Shown: positions 35,070 through 47,314, counted from the first letter of the stretch. The stretch: DNA of 64,000 bases from Ramazzottius varieornatus (GCA_001949185.1 BDGG01000011.1:542454-606453); one strand, 5' to 3'. The notes: generated from the sequence alone by a model not told the origin. Program-made: numbers and translations.

Positions 35070-35246
35070 CTAATTGATCGTTCTTCCAAGTGGCGCAGTT
35101 TTTTAACTAAAAGCACCGGTGAAACGCGCCACTTGAATAAACTCCACAAGATCGTCCATTCAGAAGGCGCATGCTTTCGGCTGAAAACACTGAAGACTTG
35201 CCCCATTTAATGAAACAATCTTGTCGAATCAGTTGACCGAGCCCTT
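35070..35246. repeat. Hairpin element family A, double, worn
   Basis: First unit CCAAGTGGCGCAG/GCGCCACTTGA clear, second eroded. Ly6-like locus intron. Confidence 0.75.
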
Positions 35247-35848
35247 ACTTTTCACCATCAACTAATGTATTCGAAAACAGCTTGTACTTCTTCGTATGGC
35301 AGGACCGAGATTCTAGCTAAAAGTCAACTTTTGGTGTTTACATGGTCAGCGTTCGATCAAGTGGGCATCAAGCAGCACCGTAGTTCTCATCCCAAACAGG
35401 TCTAATATGTAAGACAGAAGCTGACCATGACTGCGTCGAAGCCAACAACTGGAATAACCGGTTCTGGTCATCACGCGACGAGGAAAACATGTGCCACACT
35501 GCATACCGTGCAAGGTATGCTAGTAATATCGATCAAGCAGAAGGATGTAATAATGTCTCTCTCCCCAGGTGAATAACCTGACCAGAGTCGCACATGTTTT
35601 CCTGTACTCATTCCTTCGACCATTAATCGATCGATAAGCAGTTTTGGCATTCCATGGTCATCGTTATTGTACGACCATACCGGCGCCGCACCTTTATCAA
35701 GGTACCGGTGTTCCAGTATGCGTAACCACTTTATGTGTTACACTGCAAGTCATGCCTAACGCAGAAGGTAAACTTCCTCATGTGGAAACAATGGTCGCAC
35801 CCTAAAATCGTAACCTTCCGATTTAGATGTTGGGAAACTCAGCATACA

Positions 35849-35959
35849 GTACAAGCTCGATAACATTGCTTTTTCGAGTGGCGCAAATTATCAGCCACGA
35901 ACACTGGTAACGTGCGCCACTTGATTAAGCAATCTCTTCCAGGTTCGTTTCAGCCAACT
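35849..35959. repeat. Hairpin element family A, single
   Basis: Core TCGAGTGGCGCAA/GTGCGCCACTTGA. Ly6-like locus intron. Confidence 0.82.
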
Positions 35960-36229
35960 CAAAATTTCGGCTTGGCTTATTGGCTTCATCCCGCATCCCA
36001 AACTTTACACGTACAGCAACTGATACTTTAAGACGTTCGCGCCGATAAAAAAGCCAACCGGCGAAAAGGTTGCCCACATTGTTTTCGGAGGAAACAATGG
36101 AGTACTGCAGCAGACATTATATATGTATCTGCATAACTGCGCGTTTCACGGTTATGGGAAACATCCAGCATGGATAGACACGCTGACCTAGGTCTATTGT
36201 CATTTTAAAATTTCAGCTACATAATCAAC

Positions 36230-36669
36230 CTATCGTATCACAGAATTCCACAGCGGTACTCTTACCGCTGGAGCTTTGTGGTCCAGGTAACACCACTGTG
36301 TAGCAGCTTTGCGAGTCCCACGGGCAATCCTTGATCTGTCTAGAATCGGCGTTGTAGCAGTCCGAAGTACTGGAACTGTAGACGCCATTGTTGTTGTTCG
36401 AACTGGCGAACGAGGAAGAAGAGCTGTAGGAGCCGGAGATGCTGAAGGCCGACGCCGGATTGCACTCGTAACACCGTAACGCCGAGATCTCTGTGAGCAC
36501 ACATAATGTAGGTCAATTATGTATTCAAGTGAACGCCGCAATTGCGCTTGACATGATTTTTCGTCTGTTTAAAGTGTTTGTTATTACCTTGAATGACGGA
36601 TAATATCATTATGGAAATCAACGTGAGCAATTGCTGCAGAAAAATGGATATCCACGTAGATTTCGCCAT
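36230..36669 (-). CDS. Shared signal-peptide and first Cys exons of the Ly6-like locus
   Basis: Exon 36588-36669 encodes the signal peptide (MAKSTWISIFLQQLLTLISI...); exon 36230-36490 encodes LRCYECNPAS, a Ser/Asn-rich insert, DCYNADSRQIKDCPWDSQSC and VEFCDTIG, the first half of a Ly6-like cysteine pattern (LxCYxC start). It ends in phase 1 at a weaker donor (GTTGAT). Both downstream cassettes enter in phase 1, so either can complete the fold. An intron of 2.2 kb (cassette 2) or 3.7 kb (cassette 1) would be removed. Confidence 0.75.
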
Positions 36670-37259
36670 AATTCAACGCTGTACGAACTCAATGCCGAAA
36701 CTTTTAGTTGACGAAAATGGAAGAAGTTCGTTCAAACTTCGAATGGTAAGAAACAATTCCGTTCTGAAGGGGACCAAGTAATCCACACACTGATAATTCT
36801 CCTTGTAATCGTTAGCAAATACACACGAGGAAGATAGCGAAGTGTGTACGGAGGAGATAGCGGAATTCCGTTCAGCTACATTTCGAGTTGCAGTAAGGCA
36901 GAATCGAGAAACCGTGATTGGTGCAGAAACGTTCCGAAGTGAAAGTGAAGAGGGGACGAAAACTGTTTTGGCGGTCAGCTCACTCGCATCGCCAGAAAAG
37001 CAAATGGAAAGAACACCTTTCCGTTTTCCTACAATGACTAGAAAATGTTCACAGTGAACCTGAAAACCGGTCCAGTGTTTACTACAACTAAAGTCTTACT
37101 TTCGGTTTCCACTGTATACATTATAGCTATCAGAGAAGTGTATGATCATTCCACCTGCTTTTAGCGATATCGAGTACACGTACGACCACCAGTTTGAGTC
37201 AGCTGGAATTCAATAACAAGGTTGAATCACGTAAAGGTGGCATGTAGGCGTACGGTGCG

Positions 37260-37372
37260 CTTACGTGTGCATACGGGGCCAGATTATTTTCCCCGGTAGC
37301 GCACGCTCCACCTAATTACACTGATAAAGTGCGCAACGTGGGGAAATAACCTGGTCGAGTTGTGCGCCGGGC
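37260..37372. repeat. Hairpin element family A, worn
   Basis: Core CCCCGGTAGCGCACG...GTGCGCAACGTGGGG; stem changes are paired on both arms. Intergenic. Confidence 0.65.
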
Positions 37373-38373
37373 TACCACTTACGTACGCTGTTTTGCTGAT
37401 ACAGTATCATTAGAGGTGCATACACTGTAAGTTGGAGAATGTTGCGATGAATTGTGGTGCTTCAGAAAAGGTGTGAAGTGAAACATCGACAATGAGTTCT
37501 CTATTGGGCGAAGTTTAACTCATGGCTTTGGACCGCCACGCAGACGTATCCAGGTCAAAGCAAATATTGCGCAGCAATCGTCGATCTGGCCGAATGATGT
37601 ACAAACACGGTCAGTCCACCGGACTTTGGTCGCTTATCATACTATTCACTCAAACACACACTTTCTCAGCGGAAAACCTCCACTGAACCCGTCCAATCGG
37701 ACCTTGTCATTTAGGTACCCAAGGCACGCACTTTAAGTCGCAGGCGAGAACCCCAAATTTTACTCGGAAGGAAACTGGAACGGCAGGTACGGAAGGGCAC
37801 CAAACTGACTAGTTTAAGCTTTGCCACCCAAAGATATGCGAGAGCGCTCAGACTGGTGAACCATTAGCGTGAGAAAGAAATTCATGGTCATTTTTACGAG
37901 CGAACGTTTTGTCGAGCACTAAAACATGCTAGAAAGCGTTTGCCACTCCAGTCAGTGTTATATTCGAGCTCTCAGTTCTTAGACCCTTCAAATGCTGTTA
38001 GTAGCACGGTACGTGAGATCGAGCCAGAATAACAGTCGGCATTTACATAACAAACGAGGCAATAGGTATGCTGATCCGCTCTATAATAAAACGGCTGCAA
38101 ATGCGCGCGTCACTGACCATAACGCCGATCCGCCAAAGTGCTCACTACAGTCCACGGTTCCCCTTCTAATATTCATCTCCCTCAGCGGACCGTGACGCCA
38201 TCACAACCAAACTTGACTCTGATCGTCCACATTACGGTCGATTTTGAAGTTTTCGGCTACGAGGAAAATAACATTCTAAAATACCGAATTTACACCGAAA
38301 ACTGAGAACCCGAATGAACCTCGAAATTTTATTTAAGTGGTTTTTGTTCCTTAGTGTTTTTTTCCCACACATA

Positions 38374-39106
38374 CAGGTTGATTCAGATCAAACCGACGGA
38401 TTTTGAAAATCTATATCGAATCTGCTTTTGGCTCGTTACAGTGAGTCATCAGTCCCTTCGATAGATCAGCATCAGATCTTGATTTGTATGAGTTTTATGG
38501 TCGTAACTTTGATCGCTTGATTGGTATGACCAACAGAAAACTACCCATTTTCCTGGTGAAAACTAGCCTTTATCAGCAAAATTTCTCTACTACTCGCGAA
38601 AGACTGTCGCGTTGCTCGTACTATTTTCTTGCGGTCAATAAATGTTTGAGGTAATTTATAAACATGATTTGATTACGTTTAAATCACTTCCGAAGAACCA
38701 ATTGAAAATGATCTATAAAATATTTTCAAATTTTTGCTTACTAACACGTTCAATGACCATCGTTTCCAACACGACAAGAAACTTCAGCAGAAGATTTACT
38801 TTTCCGATACCACAATGCCGTCTCAACAAAACTGCATGAGCGGAATCTTTTCATGAATTTAGCGCAGTGGAACAGGAGCCCAAACTTGGCCATATTTCCA
38901 CTTCGAAATACACTCTCGATTTCCAATTTCCGACTACTCAGGAGTTTTTGAAACTTGATTCCGACTCGATCGCGCGATCTCAATGAGATTTTCGGAAAAT
39001 AACCATAAGAATTTGGGATACTTGGGGACAAGATTTCGAGTCGAAGAAAGTATCACAGAATTTTTTAAAGCCTCTCAAAGTCCGTCGGCTTGATTTGAAT
39101 CAACCA
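38374..39106. mobile_element. 733-bp TIR element, TA target (Tc1/mariner-type ends)
   Basis: Left end CAGGTTGATTCAGATCAAAC (38374 on) and right end reverse complement CTGGTTGATTCAAATCAAGC form about 33-bp terminal inverted repeats continuing to CCGACGGAYTTTGA. Both ends abut TA. Too short for a transposase and no transposase frame is visible, so non-autonomous. Confidence 0.75.
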
Positions 39107-39370
39107 GTATTGCTCTAATGTTTGGAAAGGTTTTCGTTTTGGGGTTATTCAGAAGACACGTTTGTTTCGTGTCTTTGTTCATTGGTTTACTTTTTAGTTT
39201 GAGAAAAGAGATGAGGTGCGAAGAGTACAAAAATAAATCACAGGAGCGAAGCATGTAAATAGTGAAGCAATTTGAGGAGAGTCAAGAGCAACAAGCTCAT
39301 ACTTAAACTTTCAATTTTAGATTTCAGAAGAAAAGTCATTTGAGGCACAGTTCGGGAAAAAGAGGTCCCT

Positions 39371-40664
39371 TTAGTACTTCTTGTAGACTGATCGGTGTCC
39401 GTAGCTGGGTGCTTCGTAGGACGAGTGCTTCATGGGAGCGTAGCTTTCATAAGAAGGAGCTTCGTAGTTGGAGTACTTGGGTGATTCGTATGAGGAGTAT
39501 TTGGGCGACTCGTATTTCTCGTAGCTTCCATACGATGGCTTCTCGTACGAGTTGTAGGGCTCTTCCTTGTACAATGGGTTGCAGTAGCTATCAACCTGTA
39601 AAACGGCACAGAAAGCTCAATCAACCGTTTCTTCGTTGTATGCAAAAGAGATGAGAGCTCGACAAGCCAGCTCAACTTGATCGTTATCTCAAGTGGCGCA
39701 AGTTATCAGAGACTATAGCTGTACAGATGCACCACTTTGGAAACGATCAGAAGAAGTCTTCCCAAGTGGTTTTGGCTACGAGAGTCCGCCACTTGGTAAA
39801 AACTCTGGTTGGGTGTGCTTTTTGATCGCCAGAATACCGAAGAACTCTTACCTTGAAATGCCAGTCGCAAACTCCGAGGTAGTTGTTGAAGCGAGTGTAA
39901 GGTGGGCTGAAATCGGGGAATAAATGTTCGGTCTTGAATGTATGAAATGGTAGTTCAGGATAGTCTTACCAGTAGAGGACGTCGAGGCGACCATCGGCTT
40001 GGCAGACGCTGTAGCTCTTGCAGTCGTATTCAGCGTTTCCGTACATTCCTGGGTATTGACCGTAGCAGCTTCCGGTCACGTAGGGAGCTGCGTACTCACT
40101 GCCGTATGATGAATACTTGGGCTGCTGGTATCCGCCATACTTGGGTGCGTATCCATAGGACCTGGCGAACACCATAGAAGTGAGCAAACACTACACGAAC
40201 CAGTCGTGGGTATTTATGAATTTCCCACATTCGGATATTTCTGCCCCTTTTTCTACGAAGGACCGATAGATCAAGGGTTCACCCGCCATAAGCTTGACAG
40301 GTAATTCCGCAGAAAGATGGCGGCATTCACTCTACGCGGCAAGCAAACCGGACAAGATTGTTTTTGCAAGTGGCGCAAATTTGCGGCTCGATTAGCTGAC
40401 AGTGTGCGCCACTTGGAAAGTCGACCTTGTCGGGTTCTGTTTGCCGAGCTCCCAATTGACCACGCTGGTAACATTGTAATTTAACCGTGGAAAAACCAAT
40501 TCATACCCGTAGGAACTTTCGGCAGCAACAGGTTGTTCGGCGTTGGTTGAGGCTGCTGCTTGCGGTTGAGCTTGGTTGGTTTCAGGTTGGGCACCGGCTA
40601 GGGCGGCTGCCGAAGCGTAGGAACAAAGTCCACACAGAAGGAAGACGACAAGTCGGGAAGCCAT
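39371..40664 (-). CDS. Tyr-rich secreted chitin-binding (CBM14) cuticle-type protein
   Basis: Four exons: 40507-40664, 39970-40161, 39852-39906, 39371-39595; 209 aa. The signal peptide MASRLVVFLLCGLCSYASA is followed by an Ala/Gln-rich spacer and a peritrophin-A domain with the six-cysteine pattern (C-x14-C-x5-C-x10-C-x12-C-x9-C), including DCKSYSVC, RFNNYLGVCDW and VDSYC. The C-terminal ~70 residues are a Ser-Tyr-Glu-Pro-Lys repeat (units like SYESPKYS, NYEAPSYE). Probably an extracellular cuticle component, inferred from CBM14 plus Tyr-rich repeats. Introns 1 and 3 each contain a hairpin element. Confidence 0.9.
39655..39825. repeat. Hairpin element family A, double
   Basis: Cuticle-gene intron 3; first unit CTCAAGTGGCGCAA/TGCACCACTTTG, second partly lost. 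Confidence 0.78.
40336..40454. repeat. Hairpin element family A, single
   Basis: Ends CGGCAAGCAAACCGGACAAG and CTGTTTGCCGAGCTCCC. Cuticle-gene intron 1. Confidence 0.9.
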
Positions 40665-42217
40665 CTGGGATTGATCGACGAAACACAAGGCAAGGAACCT
40701 GACTGACTGCGCCAAGTGATGGGGTAATCCTTGATGAAAGACTTGGGCAGATGGAAGGATGGATGGATGGAAGATGTCGAAAGCTGAATGATGATGTGGA
40801 AAAGATATCTACTTGGTCTTTTTAAAGGTCTGCCAGATCTCATGTGTCTCGTACAAGTTGGTGAAGTACTCGTCGGTCGATGGATGTCCGTACGAAGTGA
40901 CGAAGATGGTTGCGTTCGGTTCCGGAGATTGTCTGTGTATGGTGTATGTGCATGAGTGAAGCTCTGTGCCGGTCAGGGAGAAGGACCCATCTTGAAGCTT
41001 ACATCCTAATTGCTCATCAATATCGCACACACTCTCTTGCCCGTTCATATCGGCCTCAAGTACCCAACCAATATCCCCCTCTTCATCTCAATTTCTACCG
41101 CACTTGTTATCCAACACACCAGACATCGCAGTGAGCTTTACACAATAACATAAACAACCACACTGACAGAAACCAGATCTGTTATTAAGTTCCTAACACG
41201 AGAATACCCATAAATCGTGTGGGGGGAATTCTTCTCATCAAAATTATCTCTCCGTAATTTTCACAACGGTTGGAAGACTTGAATGAAACTTCAACTGCGT
41301 AAGGATTTTCGCTTCAATTGTGGAAGCTCGGCAAACAAATTCGACAAGATCGTTCTGTCATAGCACCGCAGGCTTCCAGCCAAGCACACTGACAACGTAC
41401 GCCGTTCGAGAAACCTTGCTGCTATCGTTTTCGCAAGTGGCGCACCGTTTCAGTACTAACAGCAGGAATCGTGCCTCACTTGAAAAAACGCTCCTGTCAA
41501 GGAGCACAGCAGGACAGAGTTAGCAGCGAGTTTTTCGTGGCGTTCTCGTATTTCGTTATGGGTAATTTCTGAAGTAGCCGAATTTCACAAAGTCTTGGCT
41601 CTAAGAATAGATAGAAATTATAGAAGGCGGATATGGCATAACGGAAGATGATTGACACGCTTATGGTCGTCTCGGTTTGTATTTCCGGTTGCATTTGGTG
41701 GGTACTTTGCATGTTTGGGAAGCCATGTTTGATGAAGCAGGTGAGTGGCGCTATAGTGGTCGGTACTTTACTGGTTCGATCAGGCTGGGATGGTGGCTCT
41801 AAGCTGCCATGTCGGACAGGTTAATATATGCGGTGGACTTGATGGCTACCTCACTTATTATCATCCAACCATGCAAACCGACCAAATAGGAATCCAGCCA
41901 GTCATCGAGCTTCAGGACTACGAGTATAACGGACCCACTTCCGCCTTTCCTTAAGCATTTTTCAACCGGTATAAAATTCCCCCATGCGAATATCACAGGT
42001 CTGTTCTTGCGATAAAAACATTTATCGACATAATTTGAAAATTATACTACAAAAGCAAACAAAATTTCCCCCGTTATTTCCAACCCTAGAAAATTTAAAA
42101 CCGCGAAAGTATTTCTTTTTCAAGATTCTTTTGCGGGTTGCTTTTCTTGTGGGACTTCTAGAACGAAACATATTATCTCAGAAAACAAATTGTTTTCCGT
42201 GATTTTTGCCGTTTACC
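40665..42217. other. Intergenic
   Basis: Upstream of the cuticle gene and 3' of ASCC2. Includes a double hairpin element (41.3-41.5 kb) and a GGAT-type microsatellite near 40760. No gene supported. Confidence 0.45.
41321..41500. repeat. Hairpin element family A, double
   Basis: Starts GAAGCTCGGCAAACAAATTC. Intergenic. Confidence 0.82.
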
Positions 42218-45200
42218 TCAGAACATTCCTTGGTTGCGTTTGTGTTGTCCACCGGCTTTCCTGTTATGGTTCGCCGCATGGGCCTTATTCTTTTCCTTGT
42301 GAGCTCGTTCCCTCGCTTCTTGCTGACTACCCGGCAGGCCAGAAGAACCAACAGGTGGTCGAGCATTCTCTCCACTTCCGCCGGGACGCCGCGCCACTTG
42401 TCGGTTATAGTTGTCGGCCATTTGTCTTGCCCAGAGATCAGCTGGCCGCTGCTCCCGCTCACCTTCCGGCTCATCCTCTTCCTCAACCAGGTTCCTTCTT
42501 CTCTCGCCTTGTCCTGCTCGATTCAGGTTGGGCGGAATGACGTCAATCTTCCGTCCCTGCGCATCCCTGTCGGAAGGCAGGTCGACGTTGCCCACATTAC
42601 TGTCCTTCCTACAAGGAAACCAGTTTTAATTCTATTCTCATTTCAGTCTGATATTTACATCTTACTGAATTCTCTGGAAAAAGTAACCATGATTTGAGCC
42701 GTTGACACTTGGACTCACCCGCATCGTTCTTTGAAGTGGCGCACGTTTCTGGTCAGTAACACTATAAGGCTGCGCCACTTTCGAAATCTCGACATGGTCG
42801 CTTTCAAGTGGCGCACGCGTTCGGCCAATAGCAACAGAAACGTGCGCTGTTTGTGAAAGCAATCTTGTCGAGCTTGGTTATCGAGCTCCCTTTTACCGTT
42901 TACCTTAGGTCGGCGAGTTCTTTGACCACCGGGTCCTGTTTATCGTTGAGATGGACATGGGCTTCAGCAGCCTCGAACTCGTCATATGTATCGTCATACT
43001 CGTCATCGTACATCTGCTGTACTCGCGCAATGGTGATCTGCCGAGTCTCATCGTTAATCATCTCGTCGGCCACTTCTTCATATGCACTAGAGCAAACAAG
43101 AAAATCCATTCGCTGACTACCAATGTTTGGGTTTGAACGGTGGATCTACAGGACTGAAACACTCAACATACTCTCGTTTTCCATAGTAGACTTTATCGAT
43201 GACGGAAGATGTGGCACCAGTGGGTAGGACGTTGGGGCGAACGACTTCTCGGCTGTCAAACACCGTTTGCCAGGGCTGTTCCAACTCCACTTGAGTTTTC
43301 TGCTGTCTTTCCGGCTGTACAGCCGGCTTTGGTTCTTCTTTGACCATAGGACCGACCGGAGCTGTTCCGCTAAGGATACCATCTACCGTCGCGTTCAAAT
43401 CGTACTTGTAATGCACGACACACACCTTGGTAAACAGAAAACCATTATTGCTCTGGAAGAGACACATGCTAGTTAAAGCACAGGAAGGAGACGTACCTGA
43501 ACGTAGGAAGGTTCGAGGTTCATCTCAGCCAGCATATCCAGTACTTGCTGACTGACTTCTTGGGCCTTGCTGTCAGCCAGTACGTTGTCGCCTGACGTTC
43601 CACTCTTCTCTGCAGTCGCAACAGGTTTCGTCGAACTGGGATGTGGACTGTCGTGCTGCGTGAAAGGAGCATTTGGTGCCCTGCTTTTCGCGGCTCCACT
43701 TCGAGAGTAGTCCTAGAAAAAAATATCAGAAACTGGATCTCGGCGAGCAAACTGGAGATGATCGTTCTTCCCAAGTGGCGCACGCGTTCAGCCTGGAACA
43801 CTGGGAACGTCCGCCACTTGGGAAACGATCTCGCCGAGGTCGTTTCCGGAGCCAAAGCTGTGATTGTGACGTAAACGTTCGATAAATGATCGGCTTCAAA
43901 CTTGCCCAGGTCAACTTGTGCTGGAGGTGCGCTTCCTTGATGGTATGGGCCAGAATGTCCACGGCGGCTTCGTCCAGCTTGTCTTTGCCTTCCGGGGAAG
44001 ACTGTAGGCGGACGATGTCTGGCCTTATCGGCGCCCACTTCTCGTAGACGATGGTGAAGAGCGGCGAACGCCCGAAGACTTCTAGCAGGTTTGACAACGA
44101 CTCAGCAGCGGAAATCTCCTTGCCGCCTATCAGAAGTAAGGACACCACAGTCGGTACTCTGACAGCTCGTTCGTAACTACTCGGTTTGTCATGCGTACCG
44201 TGAGTGGGAGGTTCGGGTGACAAAGCCGGAGTTTGGAGTCGTCGGTAGACATCGACGATAGCTTGCTCCATCAGGACACCTTTATCCTTGGCGACGGTCA
44301 GTAACTGGAAAGTTACACGATCTTGCGTGCCGGGAGAGCGTTGCGCGGCACGAGCCAGTATCTCGCGGTTGAGCTTCCACACTACATTTTCCGTCAGTTG
44401 TACTAACCTGCAAGAGATACGGTGTAGCGGAATTTCTAACGCGTTCAGCCGTAGGGGGTTACATTGCAGCCCAGTTTTCTCCACGTCGTACCATTTTTCT
44501 ACGAGATACCTGGCAAGGCCGTGCCGGTACCTCAGCCCTTTTTCTATGAAATATGCGGAACCTGTCAAGGTCGTGCCCGGCACGGATTTGACAAGCATTC
44601 TCGTGGGAAGAAGGGCAGCACACACTCAGCGTTCAAAGTAACCTGCCGTAACTTCTTGCTGCATGACCTTCGCCTTAGACGGAAAATACCAACATGGAAT
44701 GGAACTTGACTTCTCGAAAGATGGCAGTGATGTCGTAGTCGGCCAGAAGGAGAAGCCGGTGAACGGTGCAGGTGATATCGCAAAGGTAGCCAATAATGGC
44801 CACCAAATCGTCAGTGGGCATGTTCGCCACGGAAGGCTGATCCGGGTCCGACAGCTTCTCCTCGATAGGTTGAAAGAGCTATAAATATGAAAAAGGAAGT
44901 AAGCACAATACATGGGAAACAGTGCGGTGACAGTTACCATTTCGCCGATGTCGCGAAGACTTCGTCGCAGGTCGCTATACAGTCGTCGGTTGATCACAAA
45001 GAACGCCATCAAGGCGTTGCTCATCACTCTGTACAGCTCCGCCTGCGTGGGCTGGAAGAAGGCACAAAAATCTAGGAGTAAAGGAAGCTTGATAAACTTC
45101 TGGACCAGTTCCGAATGTTTGGCGGACGAAATGTGCTCTTTCTGCAACCAAAAAGGAGGTACACAATGCCATAGGGAACCGGAAGTCAATTCAAGCCAAT

Positions 45201-45948
45201 CGAAGCCGACTCGTTTGATTGAGTGTCTAAGCGGCAATAAAGAGCTACAAGACTACAATAACTAGTTGCTAATCGGCTGACGCGGGTTGATTGGAGCAGC
45301 TTGATTGACTGCACAGCGTGATTAATCCTGAATTTCAAGTTTTGAATCCGAAAATATTTTCCCCCTCTTGGTGAAAGAAGCTTTGTATCGACTAACTCGA
45401 GAACGATGAGTTTTGCTGATGGTGACGAGGCATAGAACGAACATGGCGGTAATCCTAGCCAGGAGAGCAGCGTCATCAGGATGTTCGACATTGACCAGAT
45501 CGTAGGCGCGTGTGCCATTAGTGCTGAAGGAGCGCAAAAACTCCAGCAGTTCCGCTGGTGCGAAAGCCACGTGACACCAGAAGCGATCGTAAGACATGGA
45601 GGAGGTCAGCATGCGTAGTTGCTCGGCGTACGCCTGAGCTGCGCTTCGCCACGCCGTCAAGGCATCCTTCTTGTCCATCACACCGGGATACCGAATGTAG
45701 CGCGCTGTCAAGGCCATCCTTGGCCACTGCTCACTCTGTAACAGGGTGAGGAACGTGAGAAAACAGAGTCAACTGCATATTTTGGAACTCACCAGAGCAG
45801 GAATTTCTACAAGCTTTCCTCGCGGATCGAGGATGGAGTGATACAACTGATCCACAGGTGTGCCTTGGAGTTCGGCCTGCTTTCCATCCCTGGTAGTGTC
45901 CGTGGTGTCCAGCATGTTCGGCGCCATGGTTTCTTCCTTCAGCTTCAT
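42218..45948 (-). CDS. ASCC2: Activating signal cointegrator 1 complex subunit 2
   Basis: CUE-domain subunit of the ASC-1 complex, binding ubiquitin in alkylation repair and ribosome quality control. Exons: 45793-45948, 45397-45735, 44938-45141, 44690-44878, 44510-44561 (upstream junction unresolved), 43906-44407, 43497-43712, 43163-43425 (lower end uncertain), 42904-43086, 42218-42608. Diagnostic blocks: TPVDQLYHSILDPRGKLVE, YDRFWCHVAFAP, AELYRVMSNALMAF, the CUE region (VLDMLAEMNLEPSYVQ then VCVVHYKYDLNATVDGILSG), YDDEYDDTYDEFE and the basic tail KEKNKAHAANHNRK...HKRNQGMF. The intron after LTW uses a GC donor (GCAAGT). The start may be either of two close ATGs (45948 or 45927). Diverged from vertebrate forms, but block order is complete. 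Confidence 0.9.
42716..42892. repeat. Hairpin element family A, double
   Basis: Two units; right end AGCTTGGTTATCGAGCTCCC. ASCC2 last intron. Confidence 0.88.
43738..43855. repeat. Hairpin element family A, single
   Basis: Core TTCCCAAGTGGCGCACG/CGTCCGCCACTTGGGAA. In the GC-AG intron of ASCC2. Confidence 0.9.
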
Positions 45949-47314
45949 CAGGGTCCGGATCCGAAGTCCGCTGACAGCTGATAGCAGTACTTGTGGAAAC
46001 TGGGAAGAGTCTGGGAAGAAACAACGAAAAGCCAAAATAAACTGATTTCTCCTTGCCACTGATGAGCTGCTGTACTTCGCCGACCAAAATTGATTGGCTT
46101 GAATGCTGCTGGAGAATCACGATTGATTGATCGTTCGACAGTACAGTGAGTTTATGCACGGCGAAGTAGTACTGCAGGCTGCAGTAGAGCTGCAGTACCT
46201 CGCTGTTTGCAAACGACGGCCTGCCAAAACACGAGCTGACTCAACAGCCTCCGTAGATAGCTGATGAACGCCCATCTACCGTTACGTCGGACGTCGGGGA
46301 ACCAAGCAGTGATCTGACTTTTTACGAATCATGAATAATATGATAAATTGCAGAAACACTCTGATCCGCATCGCTGAAAACATTATTCTCAGATTTCGGA
46401 GATTTAAAAAATTTAAAAAGTGCTGCCCAGTGTATCGACTTTCCCGTGAGAGTACGACGGAAAGGTTGGTTTACTTGATTTTATTCATTTATTCATTTGG
46501 TCGTATGGTCGATGACGTAACGAATATTCGCTCCGCCTTAATATTCGCTCAATGAGATCAATCAACCGTTGGACCCTGTGTCTCACTCTCCAGCAAGGCG
46601 AGGTACAGCACCTCATCAGTGATGAAGCGGATAGCGATTAGCGAAGAATGGATGAGATGAAACACTGTGTAGAAACAGGGTGTTGGGGCTGCCCAACACC
46701 CTGTCTTGTCGCTTGACAGATCCTTCATTTCTATTTCTCTTAGCACCTTCATGAACAGTTACTGCTTGTGACTTTGTTTACCTTTTAAAACTTCACAAAC
46801 TTTGTTTGCCTTTCGTCATGTTTCCACTTGTCGCGCACTCCTGCGGAATTGTTGAGGCCCGGTCGACTTAACAGACTTACAACGGTGCCAGCTGAGAGTG
46901 CTGAGGCAGAAGCAGGAGGGATGCGCTGATGGTCTTTGTGAGGAATTCCCGAATTGAAAGTGACAAGCTGCCATCGGATTCAGCCTTTCACTGGTAAGTG
47001 AGCATTAAGCATCCATTCTCACAAGTTCCGTACTCTTCAGTTGTCTCTACAGGAGCTTTTCCTTTGGTATGGGTATTTTCTGACGAGGTATTGCCATTCA
47101 GATGGGGCCAGAAGAGCAAACTTTGAGCTGTGCGAAGCATGGGCCAAATGTGTGTTTTCTCTCCGTAGACCCGCATGACGTCAGTGCGAAGTGTGATATT
47201 CGCATGAAGTTCTCTGATAGAGTGCGCGTCTGGTTCAGGGCGCGAACATGAGTTTCTCACATTGCCTGCATATCTTTGTACCCCTTTAGCTTCTGGAACC
47301 TTCTTAATTCAGGA
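45949..47314. other. Divergent promoter region
   Basis: Between ASCC2 (minus) and the four-TM gene (plus). Contains a short perfect hairpin at 46675-46704 and PstI-site-like CTGCAG clusters near 46170-46195. No gene supported. Confidence 0.45.
46675..46704. repeat. Perfect 13-bp-arm hairpin
   Basis: ACAGGGTGTTGGG (46675-46687), loop GCTG, exact reverse complement 46692-46704. Confidence 0.85.

Larger units (their letters stand above)
36670..39370. other. 2.7-kb gene-poor stretch
   Basis: Upstream of the Ly6-like locus and 3' of the cuticle gene. Contains a degenerate hairpin element at 37.3 kb and the TIR-bounded element at 38374-39106. No gene supported. Confidence 0.5.
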
